This document shows, in pieces, positions 8,034 to 17,274 of a stretch of 64,000 nucleotides of DNA; within the stretch, counting starts at the first letter, position 1, and each line of letters opens with the position of its first letter. The position numbers were made by a program, and so were the translations under genes. The DNA is from Verticiella alkaliphila. Its GTDB lineage: Bacteria > Pseudomonadota > Gammaproteobacteria > Burkholderiales > Burkholderiaceae_B. The notes beneath the pieces were generated by a model. It saw only the letters and a program-made list of their open reading frames with translations, did no database searches and was not told the origin of the DNA. The DNA lies in contig NZ_JADCNH010000002.1 of the NCBI RefSeq assembly GCF_018904615.1, positions 1-64,000 of the forward strand, in the 5' to 3' direction.

Positions 8034-8954
8034 TCAGCGTCCCGGGCCGCCCGACACCTTGAGCACGTAGGCGACGAGAAGATCGATTTGCTGGGGGGTG
8101 AGCCGGCCGGCATGGGCCGGCATGACGCCTTCGCGCCCGCGGGTGATGGTCTCGATGATGTCGGCCTGCGAGCCGCCGTAGAGCCACACGCTATCCGTGA
8201 GGTTGGGCGCGCCCAGCAAGGGGTTGCCCTTGCCCTCGGCGCCATGGCAGCCCGCGCAGTTGTTCATGAACCCGATCTTGCCGCGGGCAGCGGCCACGCT
8301 ATCGGTGCGCATGCCCGAGAGCGACTGCACGTAGGCGGCCACGTTGCGCACGTCGCTGGCCGTGCCCACGGCGGCCGCCATGGGCGGCATGACGCCGTGG
8401 CGTCCCTCGGCGATGGTGGTGCGCAGGGCATCGGCCGTGCCGCCATGCAGCCAGGCGCCTGCCGTGAGGTTGGGGTAGCCGCGGGCACCGCGGGCGTCCG
8501 AACCATGACATTGCGCACACGTGTTCAGAAAGAGGCTGGTGCCGATGGCCAGGGCTTCGCTGTCCTGGGCCAGCGCCTCGGGCGTCTTGCCGTCGAAGCG
8601 GGCGTAGAGGGGCGCCACGCGGGCGTCGAGCGCCTCGCGCTCGGCCTGGTACTGGCCGCTTTGCGTCCATCCGAGCACGCCGGCGAAGTTGCCCAGACCG
8701 GGATAGAAGATGAGGTAGCCGAGCGAGAACACCACGGTGAGATAGAACATCCACAGCCACCAGCGGGGCGGCGGGTTGTTCAGCTCGTAGAGGTCGCCGT
8801 CCCAGACGTGGCCGGTATCGGGCTTGGCTTCGGCGGGCTGTGCATAGGCGGGGTTGCGGCCGTGACGCCAGGCGAGCCAGGCGCAGGCTGCGATGCCCGC
8901 CAGGCTCACCACCGTGATCACAGCAGGCCAGAAGAAGTGGGTGAAGTCGCTCAT
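8034..8954 (-). CDS. ccoP: cbb3-type cytochrome c oxidase subunit III (dihaem)
   Basis: CcoP is the dihaem cytochrome c subunit that passes electrons to CcoO/CcoN. The 306-residue product has two N-terminal membrane helices, the CcoP signature around VWDGDLYELNNPPPRWW (about 50-66), and two haem c sites, CAQCH at 146-150 and CAGCH at 233-237, with downstream Met ligands (HGVMPPM, EGVMPAH). The ccoQ stop overlaps its start (ATGA). The ATG is fixed by this overlap and by similarity of the N-terminus to other CcoP proteins. Confidence 0.95.
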   Translation of the reverse strand: MSDFTHFFWPAVITVVSLAGIAACAWLAWRHGRNPAYAQPAEAKPDTGHVWDGDLYELNNPPPRWWLWMFYLTVVFSLGYLIFYPGLGNFAGVLGWTQSGQYQAEREALDARVAPLYARFDGKTPEALAQDSEALAIGTSLFLNTCAQCHGSDARGARGYPNLTAGAWLHGGTADALRTTIAEGRHGVMPPMAAAVGTASDVRNVAAYVQSLSGMRTDSVAAARGKIGFMNNCAGCHGAEGKGNPLLGAPNLTDSVWLYGGSQADIIETITRGREGVMPAHAGRLTPQQIDLLVAYVLKVSGGPGR

Positions 8955-9127
8955 GATGCGTCTCCGCGTGCGGGTGCATCGGCACCCGCATCGGGCGAGA
9001 ACGGCAGCGCGGCGGCGTCGGCGAAGCCGTCGTGGCGGCCGCCGGCCCAGGCCCAGACCACCACGCCCGTGAAGGCAGCGAAGGCGAGAAGGGTGAACAG
9101 CACGCGCAGGAATGTCAGGTCAAACAT
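8951..9127 (-). CDS. ccoQ: cbb3-type oxidase subunit CcoQ
   Basis: A 58-residue protein starting MFDLTFLRVLFTLLAF, with one transmembrane helix (about 5-27), then the FixQ/CcoQ-type WAWAGGRHDGF segment and a Pro/Asp-rich tail. It lies exactly between ccoO and ccoP, as in other cco operons, and overlaps the ccoP start by four bases. CcoQ stabilises the complex. Its short length makes it easy to overlook. Confidence 0.9.
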   Translation of the reverse strand: MFDLTFLRVLFTLLAFAAFTGVVVWAWAGGRHDGFADAAALPFSPDAGADAPARGDAS

Positions 9128-9151
9128 GGTGGCAGCCTCGTGGGGGTGCGG

Positions 9152-9757
9152 TCAGCGGCGCTGGATGCCCAGCACCTGCAGGTAGGCGACGAGGGCGTCG
9201 AGCTCGGTCATGCCCGTCAGGGCGTCGGGCGCAGCGGCGATCTGCGCCTCGGTGTAGGGCACGCCAATGGCCTTCAGGGCCGCCATGCGCTGGGCGGTGG
9301 CAGCGCCGTCGAGCGATGCCGTCGCCAGCCAGGGGTAGGCCGGCATGTTCGATTGCGGCACCAGGTCGCGCGGGGCGATCAGGTGACGGCGATGCCATTC
9401 GTCGCTGTAGCGGCCGCCCACGCGCGCGAGATCCGGGCCGGTACGCTTGCTGCCCCACTGGTGCGGGTGGTCGTAGATGGATTCGCCCGCCACGGAATAC
9501 GGGCCGTAGCGCAGCGTCTCGGCGCGCAGGGGGCGCACCATCTGCGAGTGGCAGTTGTAGCAACCCTCGCGCAGGTAGACGTCGCGCCCGGCGAGCTGCA
9601 GCACGCCGTAGGGTTCGACCCCGGGCGCGGGTTCCGTCGTGGAGCGCTGATGGAACAGCGGCACGATCTCGATCAGGCCGCCGATGGAGACGACCACCAG
9701 CACCAGCACGATCATGAGCCAGTTGCGGGTTTCGATGTGTTCATGGGAAAAGGCCAT
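9152..9757 (-). CDS. ccoO: cbb3-type cytochrome c oxidase subunit II (monohaem)
   Basis: CcoO is the monohaem cytochrome c subunit. The 201-residue product has one N-terminal membrane anchor (about 13-34), a haem motif CYNCH at 66-70 within [16 protein letters not shown], and the later [10 protein letters not shown] segment with the Met ligand; all are strongly conserved in CcoO. The ATG at 9757 is preceded by a purine-rich site, while an upstream ATG would add ten unrelated residues. Forty-nine bases separate it from ccoN and 24 from ccoQ. Confidence 0.95.
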   Translation of the reverse strand: MAFSHEHIETRNWLMIVLVLVVVSIGGLIEIVPLFHQRSTTEPAPGVEPYGVLQLAGRDVYLREGCYNCHSQMVRPLRAETLRYGPYSVAGESIYDHPHQWGSKRTGPDLARVGGRYSDEWHRRHLIAPRDLVPQSNMPAYPWLATASLDGAATAQRMAALKAIGVPYTEAQIAAAPDALTGMTELDALVAYLQVLGIQRR

Positions 9758-9806
9758 GATGGCGGCTTCCTTCAGTGGCGGCGGCACGCAGGCCGCCGCG
9801 GGTCGG

Positions 9807-11261
9807 TCAGGTGTGGGCGGACGGGGCGAGCACGGGGATGGCGAAGGTGCGTTGCTCGACGCGGGCCTGTGCCACGGTGCGCCAGACGTTCCAGCCCATC
9901 ACGCACATGCCGGCCAGGTACAGCACGCCCCCTGCGAGTCGGATCACGTAGAAGGGCATCGTGGCGGCCACGGATTCCACGAAGGTGTAGGTGAGCGTGC
10001 CGTCCGGCTCGATGGCGCGCCACATGAGGCCCTGCATGACGCCGGCCACCCACATCGCGGCCACGTAGAGCACGATGCCCAAGGTGCACAGCCAGAAATG
10101 CAGCTCGATCGCCGGGCGCGAGTGCATTTCGGTGCGACCCACCAGGCGCGGGATCAGCCAGTAGAGCGAGCCCATGGTGATGAGACCCACCCAGCCCAGG
10201 GCGCCCGAATGCACGTGGCCCACGGTCCAATCCGTGTAGTGCGAGAGCGCGTTGACCGTCTTGATGGCCATCATCGAGCCTTCGAAGGTGGCCATGCCGT
10301 AGAACGAGAGCGCGACGATCATGAAGCGCAGCACGGGATCGGTGCGCAGGCGGTGCCACTCGCCGCTCATCGTCATGACCCCGTTGATCATGCCGCCCCA
10401 CGAGGGCGCGAGCAGGATGAGCGAGAAGAGCATGCCCATGGACTGGGTCCAGTCCGGCAGCGCGGTGTAGTGCAGGTGGTGCGGGCCCGCCCACATGTAC
10501 GTGAAGATCAGCGCCCAGAAGTGCACGATGGACAGGCGATACGACCAGATCGGCCGCTCGACCTGCTTGGGGATGAAGTAGTACATCATCCCGAGAAAGC
10601 CCGCGGTGAGGATGAAGCCCACGGCGTTGTGGCCATACCACCACTGCACCATGGCATCCTGCACGCCCGAGAACACCGAGTATGACTTGAACCAGCCAGC
10701 CGGCACGGAAAGATTGTTCACGATGTGCAGCAGGGCCACCGCAATGATGAAGGCGCCATAGAACCAGTTGGCCACGTAGATGTGGCGCACCGTGCGCTTG
10801 GCGATCGTGCCGAAGAACACCACGGCGTACGCCACCCACACCACGGTGATCAGGATGTCGATCGGCCACTCGAGCTCGGCGTACTCCTTGCCCTGCGTGT
10901 AGCCCATGGGCAGCGTGATGAGGGCGGCCACGATCACGGCCTGCCAGCCCCAGAAGGTGAAGGCCGCAAGACGGGGCGCGAAGAGCGGTGCGTGCGACGT
11001 GCGCTGCACCACCCAGTAGGACGTGCCGATCAGGGCGCTCACGCCAAAGGCGAAGATGACGGCGTTGGTGTGCAGCGGGCGCAGGCGGCCGTAGGACAGC
11101 CACGCGATGCCGTCGGTGAGCTCGGGCCAGGCGAGCTGGGCCGCGATGAAGACGCCGACGGCCATGCCGACGATGCCCCACAACACGGCGGTGATGGCGA
11201 ACTGCCGCACCACACGGTCATGGTAGACCGCGTCGGTGGGCAGGGCTGCCTGGGTGCTCAT
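9807..11261 (-). CDS. ccoN: cbb3-type cytochrome c oxidase catalytic subunit I
   Basis: CcoN is the haem-copper catalytic subunit that reduces oxygen to water with high affinity. The 484-residue product has about twelve membrane helices and the expected haem/copper histidines, for example in [18 protein letters not shown] (Cu-B His), [10 protein letters not shown] and [16 protein letters not shown]. The ATG at 11261 follows a GGAG site; an upstream ATG at 11279 is less likely. It is the first gene of ccoNOQP-ccoG-fixH-like. An FNR box lies 78-91 bases upstream with a promoter-like spacing. Confidence 0.96.
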   Translation of the reverse strand: MSTQAALPTDAVYHDRVVRQFAITAVLWGIVGMAVGVFIAAQLAWPELTDGIAWLSYGRLRPLHTNAVIFAFGVSALIGTSYWVVQRTSHAPLFAPRLAAFTFWGWQAVIVAALITLPMGYTQGKEYAELEWPIDILITVVWVAYAVVFFGTIAKRTVRHIYVANWFYGAFIIAVALLHIVNNLSVPAGWFKSYSVFSGVQDAMVQWWYGHNAVGFILTAGFLGMMYYFIPKQVERPIWSYRLSIVHFWALIFTYMWAGPHHLHYTALPDWTQSMGMLFSLILLAPSWGGMINGVMTMSGEWHRLRTDPVLRFMIVALSFYGMATFEGSMMAIKTVNALSHYTDWTVGHVHSGALGWVGLITMGSLYWLIPRLVGRTEMHSRPAIELHFWLCTLGIVLYVAAMWVAGVMQGLMWRAIEPDGTLTYTFVESVAATMPFYVIRLAGGVLYLAGMCVMGWNVWRTVAQARVEQRTFAIPVLAPSAHT

Positions 11262-11338
11262 GGGTAAATCTCCGTACATTCGTAGAATGGTTCGCAGAGC
11301 GCGAGACCCTACTATGCGCGGATGTGCTTCCGGCCGTG

Positions 11339-11352
11339 TTGACCCATGTCAA
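11339..11352 (-). promoter_or_regulatory. FNR box of the ccoN promoter
   Basis: TTGAC-CCAT-GTCAA is a perfect dyad of the FNR type. If it acts as a class II site at -41.5, transcription starts near 11304. A reasonable -10 element (CATAGT, 11312-11317 on the minus strand) sits at the right distance, leaving a leader of about 43 bases before the ccoN ATG. The site is between ccoS and ccoN, so ccoNOQPG can be transcribed separately from ccoIS. Confidence 0.8.
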
Positions 11353-11384
11353 GATGTGCCAGCGAGAGCACGCTGCCGGTGGGA

Positions 11385-11606
11385 TCACGCCCTTGGCAAG
11401 TGATCCGGCGTCGATGTGGCGGCGTCAGCCCGCGCCTGCTGGCGTCGGGCGTTGGCTCGTGTCTTCGCGTCGTCCGGATCGAAGATGAGTTCGCCTTGAT
11501 GCTCCAGATCATCGAATTGGCCGCGATGCATGGCCCAGGCCAGCATGCCAATGATGATCATCGCGAGCACCACCGACAACGGCACGAGCAGATAGAGGAT
11601 GTCCAT
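11385..11606 (-). CDS. ccoS: cbb3-type oxidase assembly protein CcoS
   Basis: A 73-residue protein with one N-terminal transmembrane helix, then WAMHRGQFDDLEHQGELIF, the conserved CcoS segment (WA...GQFDDLE), and a charged tail. CcoS is needed for cofactor insertion into cbb3 oxidase. It starts four bases after the ccoI stop and is surely cotranscribed with it. The tail is longer and more basic than in many CcoS proteins. Confidence 0.92.
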   Translation of the reverse strand: MDILYLLVPLSVVLAMIIIGMLAWAMHRGQFDDLEHQGELIFDPDDAKTRANARRQQARADAATSTPDHLPRA

Positions 11607-11610
11607 CGTG

Positions 11611-13858
11611 TCAGGCGCCGTCGGGGTCGCGCATGAGGCGCATGCCGTTGCCGATCACGAGCATCGAGCTCAGCGCCATGCCGAGCCCCGCCGCCCAGGG
11701 CGGCATGAACCCAAGCGCAGCCAGCGGCACGCAGGCCGCGTTGTAGCCCATGGCCCAGGTGAGGTTCTGCCGCATCACGGTAACGGCACGGATGGCCATG
11801 GCGCGGGCGTGGCCGATGTCGTCCAGGCGTCCTGAGGCGAGCACGACGGCCGCCTGCGCCTGGGCGAGCTGCGAAGCTTCGCCCAGCGTCACGGAAATGT
11901 CGGCACCGGCCAGGGCGGGGCCGTCGTTGATGCCGTCGCCCACCATGGCGACCGTGCTGCCCGCGCGCTGCCAGTCTCTGACCCGGTCCAGCTTGGCTTG
12001 CGGTGTCATGCCGCCCCGGGCTTCGGCCAGGGGCAGGCGCGCCGCCAGGCGCGCCACGCGGGCGGGGGCATCGCCCGAGAGCAAGGCCACCGTCATGCCG
12101 GCCGCCTGCAGGGCATGGACCGCACCGGGCGCATCGGCACGCAGCGGGTCGTCGATGACGAAGCGGGCGATGGGGCCTTCCTCATCGGCAAGCCAGGTGC
12201 CGGCGCGCGGCGTGGCATCCGGCCCGAGCGGCGCGGCGAACGCGGCGTTGCCGAGCCGGCAGGTGCGCCCCGCGATGGTGCCGAGAAGCCCGGAGCCTGC
12301 GATTTCCTGCACGTCGTCGGCGCTGGCGGCGCTGGGTGCTGCCCGGGTGATGGCCCGTGAGGCCGGGTGCGATGACCACTGCGCCAATCCCGCCGCGAGC
12401 AGGCACGCCTCGGCTGCGCTGATTCCCGCACGCAGGCAGTCCACGTGCACGAGCGTCGGCTCGCCCCGTGTGAGCGTGCCTGTCTTGTCGAAGGCGACGT
12501 GGTCGACGCGCGCCAGGCGTTCGAGCGCGTCCGGGCTGCGCAGCCAGATGCCGTGGCGTGCGAGAGCGGCTGTGGCCGAGAGCATGGCGGCGGGCGTGGC
12601 GAGCGACAACGCGCAGGGGCAGGTCACGATGAGCACAGCAATGGCGACGGACAGGGCGCGGGTCGGGTCCACGACCTGCCAAGCCAGCCAAGCCACCCCG
12701 GCGAGCACCAGTACGCCGACGAGAAAGGCCGTGGCCCAGTGGTCGGCGGCGCGCATCCAGCCCGGACGGGCGGCGGCGGCCTGATCGACGAGTTGGCGGA
12801 TCTGGCCCAGCGTGGCATCCGCGCCCACGCGCTCCACCCGCACCAGCACGGGATTCTGCAGATTCACGCTGCCGGCGCGCACGGCCGCGCCGCACGGCTT
12901 GGCCACGGGCAGGCTCTCGCCGGTGAGCAGGGCTTCGCTCGCCTGCGTGTCGCCGGCGAGCACCACGCCATCGGCGGCGAAAGCCTCGCCAGCAGGCACG
13001 CGCAGCACGTCGCCCACGGCGAGCTGCCCCACCGGCACGGTGGCGAAGTCGCCGCGCGCGGTGCGCCGGCTCACGGTGGCGGGCAACGCGCGCCCGAGTG
13101 TTTCCAGGCGCGCGGTGGCGCGAGCGCGCGCCTTGCCTTCCAGCCAGCGGGCCAGCAGCAGGAAGAACACGAACATCGTCACGGAGTCGAACCACACGTG
13201 CCCTTGACCGGAGAACGTCGCCTCGCTGCTCGCGACGAAGGCGAGCACGATGCCCAGCGCGGCCGGCAGGTCCATGGCCACGCGGCGGGCGCGCAGGCTG
13301 CGCACGGCGTTGCGCAGGATTGGCCAGGCGCAGAAGAGCATCACGGGCAGGGTGACCATCCATTGCGCCCACCGCAGCAGCCGCAGGAGGTCCGGGGCGA
13401 TGTCGCCCGGTGCCACGAGGTACTCGGGCGCCGCATACATCATCACCTGCATCATCGCGGCGGCGGCCACGAGCAGGCGCCAGAGCGCGAGCCGCGCGGC
13501 GCTTGCGGCGCGCGGCCTCGAAGGCGGCCGAATCGGTCGGGTAGGGCGCGTAGCCGGCCTGCGCGATCGCCCGGTACAGGGCCGACAGGGGTGCCGCGTC
13601 GAGCCGCCAGCGTACCCGCGCGCGCTGCGTCATCACGGTGACCCGTGCGCTGCGCACGCCCGGCACGGCGCCGAGCGCGGCTTCCAGCGTCTGGGCGCAC
13701 GCCGCGCACACCATGCCTTCCACCGCGATCCACGTCTCGGCTTCGCCCTCAGCGAGCAGGCGTACCCGGCCGCTGGCTTGCGCATCGGCATCGAAGGCGG
13801 CATAGGCGTCTGGGGCGGGAAGAGCGGCCGGGGGAGGCAGCGCAGATTCGGCGATCAT
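11611..13858 (-). CDS. ccoI: Copper-translocating P-type ATPase CcoI, broken by a frame change near 13,492-13,512
   Basis: CcoI exports copper needed for the cbb3 oxidase. The N-terminal frame carries an HMA metal-binding domain with GMVCAACAQ (about residues 50-58). The rest, from ALWRLLV and MMQVMMYA onward, is in the next frame. It has the CPC membrane motif in TCPCALSLATP, the phosphorylation site DKTGT, the GESLPV motif and GDGINDGPAL. The total span of 2248 bases is one more than a multiple of three, so one base appears extra (or two missing) between the HMA domain and the first transmembrane helix. It may be a sequencing error or a true mutation. An FNR box is upstream; ccoS follows after four bases. 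Confidence 0.85.
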
Positions 13859-13893
13859 GGCCCGGAGCATAGGCCGGGCGGGCGGCTTGCGCC

Positions 13894-13907
13894 TTGACCT
13901 GCATCAA
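13894..13907 (-). promoter_or_regulatory. FNR box upstream of ccoI
   Basis: TTGAC-CTGC-ATCAA matches FNR at 9 of 10 positions. It lies in the 64-base gap between the azurin stop and the ccoI start. TATGCT at 13866-13871 (minus strand) could be a -10 element. With -41.5 spacing the transcript would begin at about 13859, next to the ATG at 13858. Confidence 0.75.
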
Positions 13908-13922
13908 GCCCGGCGGCCGTTG

Positions 13923-14387
13923 TCAGGGCCCGCGCGTGAGGTGGCCATGCATGGAGTGTGCATGCCCGGGAAACGAACAGAAGAAGACGTAGGTCTCGCC
14001 GATCGCGAGCTCGAGCGTGCTGAAGCTGATGGTCGTCTCCTGGCGTGCGCCCACGAGTCGGGTGTGGGCGATCACGCGCGGATCGTGCGGGGACAGGAAT
14101 CCGTTGACCAGCCCGGCGCCGACCCCGTCCCGTGTTACGGCAGCCATGTCCGACTCGCGCGTGAGCACCCAGTTGTGCCCCATGGCGTTCACGGGCATGT
14201 CCCCGGTATGCCGCAGCGTGACCGAGAAGGCGTGGCAATCGGCGGGAATCCGGATCTGTGACTGTACGAAGTGCTGCATGTCGCCGACTTCCAGGACCGT
14301 GGCGCAACGGGGCTCTGCCCACGCGGCGCTCGCCGGCGCGGTGAAGCAGAGCGCGAGGCCTATCCGGGAGGCGAGTTGGCGCGTCAT
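13923..14387 (-). CDS. azu: Azurin (blue copper protein)
   Basis: A periplasmic type 1 copper electron carrier. The 154-residue precursor has a signal peptide ending about AWA (residue 24). The mature protein has all copper ligands: His71 in MGHNW, and Cys137, His142 and Met146 in FFCSFPGHAHSMHG. The disulfide cysteines near the mature N-terminus and in IPADCHAF are present. Length is slightly above typical azurins. It lies directly upstream of ccoI on the same strand, which suggests it may donate electrons to the cbb3 oxidase; this is inferred from position only. Confidence 0.93.
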   Translation of the reverse strand: MTRQLASRIGLALCFTAPASAAWAEPRCATVLEVGDMQHFVQSQIRIPADCHAFSVTLRHTGDMPVNAMGHNWVLTRESDMAAVTRDGVGAGLVNGFLSPHDPRVIAHTRLVGARQETTISFSTLELAIGETYVFFCSFPGHAHSMHGHLTRGP

Positions 14388-14412
14388 CGCAGTCTCGAGG
14401 GGCTTCCAGGGA

Positions 14413-16851
14413 TCAGGGTGTCAGACGTTGCACATGAGCCCAGTCCGTGGCCTGGTCGTCCGGGGCGGCCGGCATGCGCAGCGGGCGATACTGCACGGCC
14501 GCCCACGGCTCGCGCATGTCGCGGTAGCGGGACGAGAAGACGAGGCCACTTTGCCCCGTCTGGTAGATGAAGCGCGATTGTCCGCCGTCCGACAAGTCGT
14601 AGATCGCGCGCAGCGAGGCCGCATGCCGGGTGGCGAAGGGCTCCTCCCCCGTGAGGTTGTACTGGCCGACGTTGATGGTGTAGCCATCGCCGCCCGCATC
14701 CACGCGTACATCGAAGAGCGGGGCGAGCGCTGCCACGTTGCCGAAGGGGCGATGCGTGCTCAGCGCGGCGTGCGCCTCGCCCCAGCGCCAGGCGTGCACG
14801 TCGTCGCCGTAGCGCGCCTGCAGGCGCTCCAGGGCCCGCGTGAGCGCGGCACCGGTGTGGGCCGCGCAGCCGGCCGGCGCGCACCACCAGGCGTCGTTGG
14901 TCTCCAGGGCGTGCTCGACGGTCTGGCGAAAGTTGCGTCGGCCGTACAGGAGCGCGAAGCGCGCCTCGCCCAGCCGCGGCACCACCATGCCGCGGGCGAG
15001 CTCGTCAGCCCAGGCCGCGAAGATCAACGGCGCGGCGGCATCGGCGCCCATGGTGCCGTCAAAGCCGGCCAGCTCCTGGTGGGCGGCTTCGGCCAGCGGG
15101 TGATCCGAGCGGGCCTCGTGCAGGTGGGGCATGAGCCGGCGCGTGGCGAGCGAGACGATGTCGGCCTGGATGGCGCGCATGCTCGCCACGTCGTGTCGCG
15201 TGGTGGCGCCCAGCAGGGATTCGATGCGTTCCTGGCGGTACGGCACCGCCCAGTCCTGGCCGATGAAGTAGGGATAGTCGGGCGGCGTCACCCGCTGATT
15301 CGCGGTGGCGTACCAGCCATCCGGCACGGTGCTCTGCGGCGTGTCGGCATAGGGAAGCCAGCCCGTCCAGGCGTAGCGGTCCATCCAGCCGGGGGCAGGG
15401 GCGATGCCCCGGATGTCGTTGTCCTGGCCCCGCAGCGGCACCTTGCCGAAGGCGCGAAACGCCACGGCGCCCGCCGTGTCGGCCATCAGCACGCTCTGCA
15501 TGGGCGAGTGGTGGTAGGCGCCGGCATCGATCAGTTCCTGCACGGTCTGGGCGGCATTCATGCGAAAGCCCGCGAGCACGGTCTGGTTGTCGTCGTCGAG
15601 CGCGCTCCAGCGCAGGGCGAGCACATAGCGGCTCGTGTCGATCACACGGCCATGCTGAGGCTGGGCATCGCTCAGCACGGGGCCATTGCGCGTGGTGCGC
15701 ACGGTGTGCGTGATGTCAGGGCCGCCGCGTACGGCGATCGTCTCGGTACGGGTCTCGAAGGCGGTCCAGCCTTCTGGCGTGCGGTAGCGGGTGGCGTCCT
15801 GCGGATCGATCTGCTCCAGATACAGATCCTGCACATCCGGCCCGGTGTTGGTGAAGGCCCAGGCTGCGCCGGCGGTGCGGCCCAGCACGACGAAAGGCAT
15901 GCCGGGCAGGGTGGCGCCGATCACGTCCAGTCCGGGCGCATGCAGCCGCGCGAAGTACCACAGGGCGGGCGCGTTCAGGCCGAGGTGGGGATCGTTGGCG
16001 AGCAAGGGCTTGCCAGTGGTGGTGTGCGATCCGGCCACCACCCAGTTGTTGCTGCCGCGGCCATCGACGTTGCCCGCGTGTGCGACGACGGCGTCGGACC
16101 AGGCGCGCAGGCTGTCCGTGGCGGGAGCGGGCGCAGCCTGGGCGGTGGCGAGCGGGCGAAAGACGCCGAGCCGGTGGTACAGCGCCGGCAGATCCAGGGT
16201 GATGGCCGGTGCCTCACCGGGATAGGGCGGAAAGAGCTGCCAGAGGCGTTCGTTGTCCAGCACCTGGGCCGCGGCCAGGCGCGCGAATTCCGTCCCCCAG
16301 TTGCCGCCCAGATCCAGCGCCATCATCAGCGCCCAGCCCACGCTGTCCTCGGGCTGCCAGACGCCGGGCCGGGTCCGCAGCACGAGGAACTCCGGCGAGA
16401 GCGCCTGCCCGGCATGGGCGTGGAAGTCGTTGATGCCGTCGGCGTAGGCCTGCAGCGCCTCGCGGGTGTCCGCAGGCAGGCCCTCGAGCTGGCGGCGGGC
16501 GGCGCGCAGGATGCCCAGCGTGCGCATGAGACGGTCCGTGCCCACGGTGGCATCGCCCAGGACGGCGGAAAGCTCGCCGTGCATGGTGCGTCGCTGCAGC
16601 TCGAGCTGCCAGCCGCGCTCCTGGGCGTGCACCCGGCCGAGGGCATACCAGGCGTCGCGCGGCGACTGCGCGAAGATGTGCGTGATGTCAGCGGCATCGC
16701 GCGCCACCGTGGTCTCGGCCCGCAGCCCGGGGGCCTGGGCCGTGCCATCCAGCGTGGGCAGGGCCTTGTACGCATACAGCCCTGAGATCCCGACCAACAC
16801 CACCAGCGCCGACGCCAGCGCCCACAAGGCCCGTCTGAACCACACCTTCAT
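14413..16851 (-). CDS. Penicillin acylase family (Ntn-hydrolase) protein
   Basis: An 812-residue precursor with an N-terminal signal or anchor helix (about 10-28), probably exported. It has the alpha-chain region with HIFAQSPRDAWYALGRVHAQERGWQ, a linker, and the autocatalytic cleavage site before Ser267 in GRGSNNWVVAG. The new N-terminal Ser is the nucleophile in this family. Later motifs such as LLANDPHLGL and NRNGPV-type (here RTTRNGPVLSD) fit. Substrates can be beta-lactams, N-acyl-homoserine lactones or other amides; the sequence does not decide. AGGAGG precedes the ATG at 16851. The azurin gene follows after 25 bases. Confidence 0.9.
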   Translation of the reverse strand: MKVWFRRALWALASALVVLVGISGLYAYKALPTLDGTAQAPGLRAETTVARDAADITHIFAQSPRDAWYALGRVHAQERGWQLELQRRTMHGELSAVLGDATVGTDRLMRTLGILRAARRQLEGLPADTREALQAYADGINDFHAHAGQALSPEFLVLRTRPGVWQPEDSVGWALMMALDLGGNWGTEFARLAAAQVLDNERLWQLFPPYPGEAPAITLDLPALYHRLGVFRPLATAQAAPAPATDSLRAWSDAVVAHAGNVDGRGSNNWVVAGSHTTTGKPLLANDPHLGLNAPALWYFARLHAPGLDVIGATLPGMPFVVLGRTAGAAWAFTNTGPDVQDLYLEQIDPQDATRYRTPEGWTAFETRTETIAVRGGPDITHTVRTTRNGPVLSDAQPQHGRVIDTSRYVLALRWSALDDDNQTVLAGFRMNAAQTVQELIDAGAYHHSPMQSVLMADTAGAVAFRAFGKVPLRGQDNDIRGIAPAPGWMDRYAWTGWLPYADTPQSTVPDGWYATANQRVTPPDYPYFIGQDWAVPYRQERIESLLGATTRHDVASMRAIQADIVSLATRRLMPHLHEARSDHPLAEAAHQELAGFDGTMGADAAAPLIFAAWADELARGMVVPRLGEARFALLYGRRNFRQTVEHALETNDAWWCAPAGCAAHTGAALTRALERLQARYGDDVHAWRWGEAHAALSTHRPFGNVAALAPLFDVRVDAGGDGYTINVGQYNLTGEEPFATRHAASLRAIYDLSDGGQSRFIYQTGQSGLVFSSRYRDMREPWAAVQYRPLRMPAAPDDQATDWAHVQRLTP

Positions 16852-17027
16852 CCTGCCTCCTTCCCGAGCCTTGGCGCACACGTTTGCACTGCCTTCTGCA
16901 TGGTAGGGGCTTTCCGGCTCGACTGGCTATCCGGGATGCCCCGCGCCTGCCGGCCAGGCGGTAGGCAAGTGCCGGAGGCTGCGCTACACTCGCCGACGGT
17001 GTGCCATGTGCTACACCCGTCGTACGT

Positions 17028-17170
17028 CTTCAGGGCGGGGTGAAAGTCCCCACCGGCGGTAGTCCACCTTGGGTGGCAAGCCCGCGAGCGCCCGCACCTA
17101 TGGGTGTGGGGTCAGCAGATCTGGTAGCCAAGCCAGAGCCGACGGTCATAGTCCGGATGAGAGAAGATGC
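17028..17170 (+). promoter_or_regulatory. FMN riboswitch (RFN element)
   Basis: The conserved RFN pieces occur in order: TTCAGGGCGGGGTGAAAGTC, then CCCACCGGCGGTA, AGCCCGCGAGC, GGTCAGCAGATCTGGT, and GCCGACGGTCATAGTCCGGA followed by TGAGAGAAGAT. It lies about 100 bases before ribB. FMN binding is expected to lower ribB expression. Confidence 0.95.
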
Positions 17171-17216
17171 GCCAGTTCTCGGGTTGCCCCGGCCGTCGGC
17201 CGTGCACGCCCGTTCT

Positions 17217-17246
17217 CAGGCTATCTGTTAGCCCTGAAACGTTTTT
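17217..17246 (+). terminator. Possible riboswitch-controlled terminator before ribB
   Basis: CAGG-CTA and TAG-C-CCTG form a 7-bp stem with one bulged C and a five-base loop, followed by AAACGTTTTT. The position between the FMN aptamer and the ribB start fits an expression platform. The stem is short, so control at the ribosome site is an alternative. Confidence 0.4.
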
Positions 17247-17274
17247 CGCCACGATTTTTTTGCGAGAGCGTTTC

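Noticed and set aside
12182-13500. Continuation of the ccoI N-terminal frame past the frame change
   Set aside because: The sequence becomes Arg/Ala-rich and unrelated to any protein, while the ATPase motifs continue in the other frame.
14017-16785. 922-codon open frame opposite the acylase gene
   Set aside because: Shadow frame; the minus-strand product has full catalytic motifs and a signal segment, while this one has low-complexity sequence only.
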